NCBI GenBank assembly: GCA_017410745.1
Contig: JAFPPJ010000429.1
Coordinates: forward strand, 1 to 10,273
Reading direction: 5' to 3'
Length of the DNA stretch: 10,273 nucleotides
Source of the DNA: Oscillospiraceae bacterium
Lineage (GTDB): Bacteria; Bacillota; Clostridia; Oscillospirales; Ruminococcaceae
Positions 1 through 6,148 of this stretch are shown piece by piece. Below the pieces are notes generated by a model. That model worked only from the letters and a program-made list of their open reading frames with translations. It made no database searches and was not told the origin of the DNA. The position numbers and the translations under genes were made by a program. How positions within the stretch are numbered: position 1 is the stretch's first letter; each line of letters starts with the position of its first letter.

Positions 1-2
1 AC

Positions 3-677
3 TACTCCCCTGTCGAGCTGGCATGGTGCGCATATACCGATGATGCTCAGTACCGCGGTATCCTTGACAGATTTCCGCCCCTGTCCGATGAGATACGCTG
101 TAATACCTTTGATGAGAGTGACAGGCACATCATCTGCTACACAAAGGTACATACGGATGACCACGACTTCTACAAGCAGCTTGAACAGTATGAGATATAC
201 AACGGGCGCACAGGATACGACAAATTCAGGGACATAGTGCTCACCAGATACAAAAACTGGCACAGTGACGGCAATATATTTGAGTGCTCCCTCCTGCAGA
301 ACACCGTGACGGATATGCTCCTTTTCAGGCAGGCATCGGATGACGAGATCATGGCGTTCTACAGGGATGTGCGTGATGTGCTCGATGGCAAGGACTATCG
401 CATCATATATCTTGAAACGGAAGACATACCGGGAAATCTGTCCGCCATACGCAAGGAACGCTGTGATGAAAACGGCAATGAGGTATGGTTCGACATGCTG
501 TGCGGATATTTCGATAATTGCCCATATGCTGTATCAAACGGGCTCACGGGCTTTGAGGGCATAGTATCCCATCTTGAGCAGAGACAGAGTCTTGAACTGC
601 GCATATGCAGTGAGATCTTCCACGGGCACACGACTATACTTCACTCGAAGAAGTACGACAGTAATGACTTGATATAG
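3..677 (+). CDS. Hypothetical P-loop-kinase-like protein, 5'-truncated
   Basis: An open frame runs in from the left edge without a stop and ends at TAG 675-677, giving about 224 residues of C-terminal sequence. The first in-frame start-like codon (GTG 237) is internal, because the protein-like sequence continues upstream of it, so the true start lies outside the window. The visible part is soluble, rich in acidic and aromatic residues, with no signal peptide or membrane segment. Phrases such as NIFECSLLQN, IIYLETEDI and an arginine-rich helix ending RKER resemble the distal half of uncharacterised nucleoside-kinase-like P-loop NTPases found in Clostridia; a Walker A motif would lie upstream and cannot be seen. 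The kinase-like assignment is recollection of family style, not proof. A short hairpin follows the stop, and the next gene has its own promoter, so this is probably a separate transcription unit. Confidence 0.7.
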   Translation, partial: YSPVELAWCAYTDDAQYRGILDRFPPLSDEIRCNTFDESDRHIICYTKVHTDDHDFYKQLEQYEIYNGRTGYDKFRDIVLTRYKNWHSDGNIFECSLLQNTVTDMLLFRQASDDEIMAFYRDVRDVLDGKDYRIIYLETEDIPGNLSAIRKERCDENGNEVWFDMLCGYFDNCPYAVSNGLTGFEGIVSHLEQRQSLELRICSEIFHGHTTILHSKKYDSNDLI

Positions 678-678
678 C

Positions 679-698
679 GCCTGTCAACAGGCTTATTT
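679..698 (+). terminator. Possible weak intrinsic terminator
   Basis: Directly after the TAG stop, GCCTG (679-683) pairs with CAGGC (688-692) around a TCAA loop and is followed by TTATTT. The stem is only five pairs (six if the loop closes tightly) and the T-tract is interrupted, so termination would be inefficient. Position right behind the stop codon is the best argument for it. Confidence 0.4.
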
Positions 699-811
699 CA
701 AGGATACAGCGATATGCACAAAGATCCAGCAAAATTTCGTATACCTGCACATACACCCGCAAATAATGCAAAAGCCGATACTTTATTCTGAAAAAACGCC
801 AAAATTGTCGG

Positions 812-849
812 TTTCCGGAAAAATACACATTCGCTGTGTTACACGGAAA
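812..849. repeat. Nested inverted repeat upstream of the operon promoter
   Basis: Outer arms TTTCCG (812-817) and CGGAAA (844-849) enclose an inner dyad ACACA (825-829) / TGTGT (835-839) with a TTCGC loop. It ends 13 nt before the -35 box of the proA operon, a place where an operator or activator site could sit. Nothing else is recognisable in the gap 693-862 apart from a very short ORF at 714-791. Functional meaning is unproven; arms this short can arise by chance. Confidence 0.3.
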
Positions 850-862
850 TTCATCCGGTCTA

Positions 863-891
863 TTGCATTTCAGCCATATCTGTGTTATAAT
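863..891 (+). promoter_or_regulatory. Sigma-A-type promoter of the lipoprotein-proA-tyrA operon
   Basis: TTGCAT (863-868) and TATAAT (886-891) are separated by exactly 17 nt, and TG at 883-884 gives an extended -10. Transcription would begin near 898, leaving a leader of only about 15 nt before the likely translation start region of the first gene. It is the only strong promoter seen upstream of proA, and no terminator is seen before 4156, so it probably drives all four genes. Confidence 0.8.
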
Positions 892-901
892 ACTATAGGA
901 C

Positions 902-915
902 GGTGATGCCATACG
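902..915 (+). promoter_or_regulatory. Ribosome binding site with ACG in the start position
   Basis: GGTGAT (902-907) matches the 3' half of the full Shine-Dalgarno complement (AAGGAGGTGAT). Five nucleotides later, in the lipoprotein frame, stands ACG (913-915), which begins a textbook lipoprotein signal peptide if read as the initiator. The first ATG in that frame (928) is 20 nt away from this site and has no Shine-Dalgarno of its own. Confidence 0.4.
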
Positions 916-927
916 AAAAGAATACTG

Positions 928-1290
928 ATGTCTGCCGTACTGCTTCTCACCGCCTGTTATCCCGGCGGCAGGGAAAAGGCGACAATGGCGGAATCGGGCG
1001 AGATAATCACGGACACATACAGTGCGATCGAGACCGCTCCAGCCGGGAATACCGTGATAATCACCCTTAATGCGGGGATATCCGATGAAGATGCGGCAGA
1101 ACTCGTGAACGGCTGCGGGCTCGAGCTGATACATAACTACACAGATCTCGCGATGATCACCGCATCTGCGGGGAATATGACCGATGAGCAGATAGAAAGC
1201 GTCATCAAGACGCTTACGGAAGATGAACGAGTAACATATGCCGAGCATGACAGAGCGGCAGATGAAGATACCGGGAGGAATACACAATGA
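928..1290 (+). CDS. Small lipoprotein with I9 / subtilisin-propeptide-like domain
   Basis: The product is a short secreted lipoprotein of unknown role. From ATG 928 it has 120 residues, opening with a hydrophobic run that ends in the lipobox LTAC (Cys10); the five codons upstream (913-927) would add a basic KRIL segment and complete a normal signal peptide, so the true start may be the ACG at 913. The mature part carries one domain at about residues 40-108: VIITLNAGISDEDAAEL, a central LELIHNYTDLAMITA strand pair, a MTDEQIESVIKTL helix and the closing VTYAEHD. That order closely resembles the inhibitor I9 (subtilisin propeptide) fold, whose last strand typically reads like VxYVExD. No peptidase domain is attached or encoded nearby, so it would be a free-standing inhibitor or chaperone-like domain. 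Its TGA overlaps the proA ATG (ATGA), implying translational coupling. The domain call is by eye; lipoprotein status is firmer. Confidence 0.72.
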   Translation: MSAVLLLTACYPGGREKATMAESGEIITDTYSAIETAPAGNTVIITLNAGISDEDAAELVNGCGLELIHNYTDLAMITASAGNMTDEQIESVIKTLTEDERVTYAEHDRAADEDTGRNTQ

Positions 1291-2528
1291 ATTATACTGA
1301 TACCTTAGGAAGCAGCGCGCAGCGTGCAAAGAGAAGCCTTGCGACTGCCGACACACAGAAGAAGAACAAGGCTCTCGAGCTTATCGCTCAGGCTATCGAC
1401 AGCCGCCGCGCAGAGATACTTGCTGCCAATGCCAAAGACATAGAAGCTGCCAGGGCAAACAATATGCGCGCGTCCCTCGTAGACAGACTGATGCTCAATG
1501 ATGCACGCATCGACGACATCGTGAAGTCCATATACGAGCTTATAAAGCTCGAAGACCCCATCGGAAAGATAGACAGCGGCACGATACGTCCCAACGGTCT
1601 GCACATCACAAAGGTGCGCGTTCCTATCGGCGTTATCGCCATGATATATGAGGCTCGCCCCAATGTCACCCCCGATGCAGCCACACTCTGTCTCAAGACA
1701 GGCAACGCTGTTATACTCAAGGGCGGCAAGGAAGCATACAACTCCAACAAGTGCATCTCCGACATTATGCGCGATGCTGTAAAGGATATCTTTGATCCCG
1801 ATATCATACAGTTCGTGGACGATACCTCCCGTGAGACCACTGCTGCCCTGATGAAGTGCAGATATGTGGATGTTCTCATACCCCGCGGCGGTGCAGGCCT
1901 TATCCGTGCGGTAGTTGAGAATGCCACCGTACCCGTTATAGAGACAGGCTCCGGCAACTGTCATATATATATTGACAGCAGCGCAGACATAGACATGGCT
2001 GTCGATCTCACCGACAACGGCAAGACACAGCGTCCCTCGGTATGCAACGCCCTCGAGACCCTTCTTGTGCACAAGGATATCGCAGAGGCATTCCTTCCCC
2101 GTGTAAAGGCACGCCTTGACGAGCACAACGTCGAGATACGCGGCGATGAGCGCACTGCACAGATACTCGGCGACTGTGTCGTACCCGTAACCGACGAGGA
2201 CTATGCTACCGAATTCGGCGACTATATCATCGCAGTAAAGGTAGTAGAGTCACTTGATGAAGTGATAGAGCATATCGCAAAATACTCCACCGGCCATTCC
2301 GAGTGCATCGTGACCAATGACCTTAACAATGCCGCACGCTTCAGAGCAGAGGTAGATTCCGCCTGCGTATATGTCAACGCCTCCACGAGATTTACCGACG
2401 GCGGTATGTTCGGATTCGGCGCTGAGATAGGCATATCCACTCAGAAGCTTCATGCAAGAGGCCCTATGGGACTTTATGAGCTTACATCGAACAAATATCT
2501 TATAGACGGAAACGGCCAGATAAGATGA
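1287..2528 (+). CDS. proA: Gamma-glutamyl phosphate reductase (glutamate-5-semialdehyde dehydrogenase)
   Basis: ProA catalyses the NADPH-dependent reduction of gamma-glutamyl phosphate to glutamate-5-semialdehyde, the second step of proline synthesis from glutamate, in the cytoplasm. The 413-residue length matches the family. Visible signatures are YEARPNVTPDAA (121-132), the KTGNAVILKGGKEA cofactor region (137-150), IPRGGAGLI (198-206), VIETGSGNCHIYID (217-230) and the catalytic-cysteine block QRPSVCNALETLL with Cys253; the C-terminus LYELTSNKYLIDGNGQIR is typical. ATG 1287 is chosen because GGGAGG (1273-1278) sits 8 nt upstream. The gene overlaps the preceding lipoprotein gene by 4 nt and the following one by 4 nt. 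Unusually, proB (glutamate 5-kinase), the customary operon partner, is not on either side and must be elsewhere if proline synthesis is complete. Confidence 0.97.
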   Translation: MNYTDTLGSSAQRAKRSLATADTQKKNKALELIAQAIDSRRAEILAANAKDIEAARANNMRASLVDRLMLNDARIDDIVKSIYELIKLEDPIGKIDSGTIRPNGLHITKVRVPIGVIAMIYEARPNVTPDAATLCLKTGNAVILKGGKEAYNSNKCISDIMRDAVKDIFDPDIIQFVDDTSRETTAALMKCRYVDVLIPRGGAGLIRAVVENATVPVIETGSGNCHIYIDSSADIDMAVDLTDNGKTQRPSVCNALETLLVHKDIAEAFLPRVKARLDEHNVEIRGDERTAQILGDCVVPVTDEDYATEFGDYIIAVKVVESLDEVIEHIAKYSTGHSECIVTNDLNNAARFRAEVDSACVYVNASTRFTDGGMFGFGAEIGISTQKLHARGPMGLYELTSNKYLIDGNGQIR

Positions 2529-3313
2529 GCAGAAAGAACAAAAACAAGAACAAGCCCAAAGACAGTGAGATCAAGGCCATACTCGACGAAGCCTTTGAGG
2601 AAGACATATCGGAGATAACCGACCTTGCGGCAGAACAGCCGGCACAGCCCGCAGAGCACAGCCATCTCCACTTCATCGTGGGACTGTTCGTGATAATAAT
2701 GTCAATAGTAGGTATCATATGCTCCGCTGTATTTGCCTACGGCAGAATAGTGGATATACTCAATAATACGGGGCAGAAGAGCGAGCTCGAGAAATTCATC
2801 TACCCTGTGGTGATATGCGACCCTCCCACCTTTGAGCAGTCGCAGCGTTTCCGCAATGATACCATGATATCCGCTGCTGCATGGGACATAATCATGTATG
2901 CGGACAAGACCAGATACAGCTATGAATTTGACTATATCATAGTGCCCGAGATAGACATCGAGCAGCACGCCGCACAGCTTTTCGGCGCAAATCTCACCCT
3001 TGAGCATCACACGATATCAAATTCAGACGTATCCTTCTACTATGATGAAAGCATAAAGTCATACCGTATACCCGAAGAGCCGCAGTTCTTCACATATACC
3101 CCGAAGATCGAAGATATCACAAGGCAGGGAGATATATATACCCTGCGTGTGGGCTATCTTGCACCTGTTCCATCATGGATACAGGATACCCGCAACGAAC
3201 AGCGCGTGCCCTTCAAATATATGAACTACACAGTGGAAAAGCACGGAAACTCCTATACTCTTATCTCAATAAATTCAGTCACAGATCAGGTGACCGATAT
3301 AAGCGGTGAATAA
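2525..3313 (+). CDS. Single-pass membrane protein of unknown function
   Basis: I do not recognise this 262-residue protein. It starts with a very lysine/asparagine-rich tail (residues 1-12), then an acidic helix-like stretch (14-45, rich in E, D and alanine), and one strong membrane segment at about 48-72 (IVGLFVIIMSIVGIICSAVF). The basic N-terminus implies an N-in topology, leaving about 190 residues outside. The outer part has alternating hydrophobic strands (YEFDYIIVP, YTLRVGYLAPV, KYMNYTVEKHGNSYTLISI) suggestive of a mixed alpha/beta domain; the last two segments look like paired strands. There are only two cysteines, one of them in the membrane segment, and no catalytic motif I can name. 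ATG 2525 overlaps the proA stop (ATGA) and has no strong Shine-Dalgarno sequence, so translation probably depends on ribosomes finishing proA. The tyrA ATG follows its TAA after one nucleotide. Confidence 0.85.
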   Translation: MSRKNKNKNKPKDSEIKAILDEAFEEDISEITDLAAEQPAQPAEHSHLHFIVGLFVIIMSIVGIICSAVFAYGRIVDILNNTGQKSELEKFIYPVVICDPPTFEQSQRFRNDTMISAAAWDIIMYADKTRYSYEFDYIIVPEIDIEQHAAQLFGANLTLEHHTISNSDVSFYYDESIKSYRIPEEPQFFTYTPKIEDITRQGDIYTLRVGYLAPVPSWIQDTRNEQRVPFKYMNYTVEKHGNSYTLISINSVTDQVTDISGE

Positions 3314-3314
3314 T

Positions 3315-4145
3315 ATGAAGATCGTAACAGTAGGACTCGGCCTTATCGGAGGCTCACTCTGCAAGGCCATAAAAAAGCACACAAACCATCTTGTAGGCGG
3401 CATAGACATTGACCGCAAGACTGTCAAGATGGCACTCTCCCAGAACGCCATAGACTATGAGGCAAAGGATGTCTCTGAGGCAGATATAACTATCGTATCC
3501 CTCTTCCCTCCCACGATAATAGATTTTATCAAGGAGAACGCAGACCTTTTCAAGGAGGGCAGCATCGTCATAGATACTGCGGGTATCAAGAAGGTCATAG
3601 TAGATGAAGTCACCGACCTTCTCGCAGAGAGGGATGTCACCTTCATCGGCGTGCATCCGATGGCGGGGCGTGAATTCTCCGGATTTGAATACTCTCTCGA
3701 TGACCTGTTTGACAATGCAAGCTTCATCATGACCCCCACAGAGAAGACGCCCAAGGAGGAGATGCGCATAGTAGAAGACCTGGCATACTCCATCCACTTC
3801 AAGAAGGTAGTCAAGGCATCACCGGAGGATCATGACAGGATAATCGCCTTTACCAGCCAGCTTGCCCATGTGGTATCCAACGCATATATAAAGAGCCCCA
3901 CCCATCAGGAGCAGCTCGGATTTTCCGCAGGCTCTTTCCTCGATCTTACCCGTGTGGCAAAGCTCAATGAAGATATGTGGACGCCGCTGTTCCTTATGAA
4001 CAAGGAGCCCCTGCTGTTTGAGATAGACTATATCATAGGCAGGCTCAGTGAATACCGCAACGCCATAGAGAAGGGCGACAGCGATACACTGCGCAGACTT
4101 CTCCGGGACGGCAGGATCCTCAAGGAGAACACACCGGTATTCTGA
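3315..4145 (+). CDS. tyrA: Prephenate dehydrogenase
   Basis: TyrA oxidatively decarboxylates prephenate to 4-hydroxyphenylpyruvate in tyrosine synthesis. The 276-residue protein begins with a Rossmann fold: GLGLIGGSL at 7-15 and an acidic residue (Asp31) at the end of the second strand, which favours NAD+ over NADP+ in this family. The GVHPMAGREFSG block (112-123) carries the conserved catalytic-type His114, and the helical C-terminal half contains SQLAHV (His185) and GSFLDLTRVA (206-215). It is monofunctional: there is no chorismate mutase domain in front and no ACT domain behind. I chose ATG 3315 because it places the glycine-rich loop at the usual distance from the N-terminus and has GGTGA (3305-3309) five nt upstream; GTG 3306 would add three residues. 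It is the last gene of the operon, followed by a strong terminator. Confidence 0.94.
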   Translation: MKIVTVGLGLIGGSLCKAIKKHTNHLVGGIDIDRKTVKMALSQNAIDYEAKDVSEADITIVSLFPPTIIDFIKENADLFKEGSIVIDTAGIKKVIVDEVTDLLAERDVTFIGVHPMAGREFSGFEYSLDDLFDNASFIMTPTEKTPKEEMRIVEDLAYSIHFKKVVKASPEDHDRIIAFTSQLAHVVSNAYIKSPTHQEQLGFSAGSFLDLTRVAKLNEDMWTPLFLMNKEPLLFEIDYIIGRLSEYRNAIEKGDSDTLRRLLRDGRILKENTPVF

Positions 4146-4146
4146 T

Positions 4147-4194
4147 AAAAAAACCCAGCATATCCGCTCATGCGAACGGATATGCTGTTTTTTT
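4147..4194. terminator. Bidirectional intrinsic terminator between convergent genes
   Basis: CAGCATATCCG (4156-4166) pairs perfectly over 11 bp with CGGATATGCTG (4177-4187) across a 10-nt loop. Seven T (4188-4194) follow on the plus strand and seven A (4147-4153) precede it, giving a seven-T tract on the minus strand as well. It therefore can stop transcription of tyrA from the left and of the binding-protein gene from the right; the stop codon of the latter abuts it at 4194. Confidence 0.93.
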
Positions 4195-6134
4195 CAGCTT
4201 ATATACTTCAGACGCTCGGTCTCCCAGTTTGCATAGGTCTCATTGAACTCATCCATACTCATGGACTTTTCGTGTATGACCATGCCCTTATAGCGGGAAC
4301 GTGCAAGACCATAGGGAGCGAACTGGCCGTCAAACTGGCTGAGTCGGTCTGCTATGTAGCCGTCACCGTTGCTTACACGGCTCGGACATATGACAGCGTG
4401 CTCTACGAGCATTGCCTCTGCCTGTGCGAAGAGCTCGTATCTCTTGTGCTTGTCATCAACCGTCTTCCCTGCTTCATCCACAAGCTTTGCATATTCGGTG
4501 TACAGTGCCTTTACCTCGCTGTCTTCGCATCTGTCCCAGAAGCCGTAGGAATTGCCCTCGATGAACGGATCGGCGTATGTGGCGGGATCGGCGAAATCCG
4601 CACCGTAATTGCACAGCAGGAAGGCATATTTGCCGCCTCGACGCACAGTAGTCAGAAATCCCGTATCAGGGCCGCGCTCTACTATCACGTCGATATAGTC
4701 CGTGCCGAGTGTATCCTCGAGCTGCTTCTTTGCCAGCTCACACTCCTTATTCCAGTTTATGACTGCGGGGTTATACGGGAGCAGCACCTTAATCGGGAAT
4801 GTCACGCCCTGTGCTTCAAGCGCTGCACGCGCCTTGTCCCTGTGTGACTTTGCAAGCTCCGTATTCAGCGGATCGCGCGCCTGGATATTCTTGAAAGGTT
4901 CAAGGTCGGTATAGTCCTTGCCGTCCACTGATACGAACGTCTTCGGTGTGATAGTCTTCTGCAGCAGTATCTCCGGATTATACGGCTCATATACCTCTGC
5001 CAGAGCCCTCCTGTCAAGAGAATACATCACCGACTTGCGGAAATCCTCATTTACCACTGCCTTGCGCCAGTTATCCGGCTCGTACCTGGCATCGAACTGC
5101 GGGTCAAAGTTAAATCCGTAGAAATAGCTGTACGCGATATCGGGACGCATGCTATGCACCTGTGAAGCCGCTTCCGGATCGGACATCCAGCTTTCCATAG
5201 CATCCGCGCTTATCAGCACCTGATCTATGTCGCCGTTCAGGAACATCTCCGGGGTGACCTGCAGCGGATCCTTCTGGAACTTAGCCCTTATCTCGTCGAT
5301 GTGGACATTGTCCTTATCCCAGTACTTGTCATTCTTCACGAATGTACGCCTCTCCTGCGGGATAAACTCGGTGAGCCTGAACGCACCGTTATACAGTATA
5401 TTCTCCTTGCTGCGCCCGAACATATCTCCCGTTTCATTGAGGAACTGCCTGTTGACAGGCATATATGCGGAATATGACAGACAGCTCAGGAAAAAGGGAC
5501 ACGGATAATCAAGCGTATACACAAGGGTATAATCATCGGGTGCGGTAACTCCGATATCACCGGGCTTTACCTCATCCACGGGGACTATCTCATTTCCGTC
5601 TTCGTCAACGGTGCGCTTGCCGCTGTCGCTGAGCATCATATACTCCGTGTAGTCATAGTAATTCTGCGCATTGCGGACAACTCCGCCAGTGTCATAGATG
5701 TACTGATTGCCGGATTCATTGAACGCATCATTCACATACTGTGCCGATGCCACCCAGTCATCTGCCTTGACCTCTGCCACTTCATTTCCGTCACAGTCCA
5801 CCCATTTGACGCCCTTGCGTATCTTGAACGTCCATACGGTCATATCATCATTAGAAGACCAGCTTTCTGCAAGCCCCGGTACGATATTCCCATAGCTGTC
5901 GTAATCCATGAGATTATCCACAAGATTTGAACACAGTGCATAGTCCACTTCTGTATCGGTAACAAGATAGTTGAGTGTCTCTATCTCGCCGAAATACACC
6001 ATATCATATATGCTCTTTTCTCCTCCGGTGCCGCTTTCTTCCGTCTCAAGCGAGGGCAGCTTCTTTGTGCATCCTCCAAAAAGCGACAGGCTGAGGGCGA
6101 AGGCTGTGACCTTTCTGAAAAGTCCTTTTCTCAT
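4194..6134 (-). CDS. Oligopeptide-type ABC substrate-binding lipoprotein (family 5), orphan
   Basis: This 646-residue protein belongs to the extracellular solute-binding family 5 (OppA/DppA type), which captures peptides, and in some members nickel or sugars, outside the membrane. A signal peptide (MRKGLFRK then a hydrophobic run) ends at the lipobox-like FGGC with Cys22. Family landmarks are IETLNYLVT (51-59), the VPGLAESW block (85-92), WTFKIRKGVKW (101-111), a YTLDYPCPFFLS region (206-217) and YNGAFRLTEF (248-257). It is somewhat longer than common family members and unusually rich in cysteine for an exported protein (eight besides the lipid-bearing one). No permease or ATPase gene is adjacent: upstream is the diguanylate cyclase, downstream a terminator. 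AAGGAGG (6142-6148) lies 7 nt before the ATG. It may supply a transporter encoded elsewhere or act as the ligand receptor for its operon partner; the ligand cannot be told from sequence. Confidence 0.93.
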   Translation of the reverse strand: MRKGLFRKVTAFALSLSLFGGCTKKLPSLETEESGTGGEKSIYDMVYFGEIETLNYLVTDTEVDYALCSNLVDNLMDYDSYGNIVPGLAESWSSNDDMTVWTFKIRKGVKWVDCDGNEVAEVKADDWVASAQYVNDAFNESGNQYIYDTGGVVRNAQNYYDYTEYMMLSDSGKRTVDEDGNEIVPVDEVKPGDIGVTAPDDYTLVYTLDYPCPFFLSCLSYSAYMPVNRQFLNETGDMFGRSKENILYNGAFRLTEFIPQERRTFVKNDKYWDKDNVHIDEIRAKFQKDPLQVTPEMFLNGDIDQVLISADAMESWMSDPEAASQVHSMRPDIAYSYFYGFNFDPQFDARYEPDNWRKAVVNEDFRKSVMYSLDRRALAEVYEPYNPEILLQKTITPKTFVSVDGKDYTDLEPFKNIQARDPLNTELAKSHRDKARAALEAQGVTFPIKVLLPYNPAVINWNKECELAKKQLEDTLGTDYIDVIVERGPDTGFLTTVRRGGKYAFLLCNYGADFADPATYADPFIEGNSYGFWDRCEDSEVKALYTEYAKLVDEAGKTVDDKHKRYELFAQAEAMLVEHAVICPSRVSNGDGYIADRLSQFDGQFAPYGLARSRYKGMVIHEKSMSMDEFNETYANWETERLKYIS

Positions 6135-6148
6135 ACCAAATCCTCCTT

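Noticed and set aside
634..1356. A 240-codon open frame on the minus strand
   Set aside because: It crosses the end of one plus-strand gene, a spacer with a strong plus promoter, the lipoprotein gene and the start of proA. No ribosome site or recognisable motif was seen.
1305..2126. A 273-codon minus-strand frame inside proA
   Set aside because: Shadow of proA, a clear full-length gene on the other strand.
4170..4847. A 225-codon plus-strand frame starting in the terminator loop
   Set aside because: Antisense to the binding-protein gene; the start lies inside the terminator hairpin loop.
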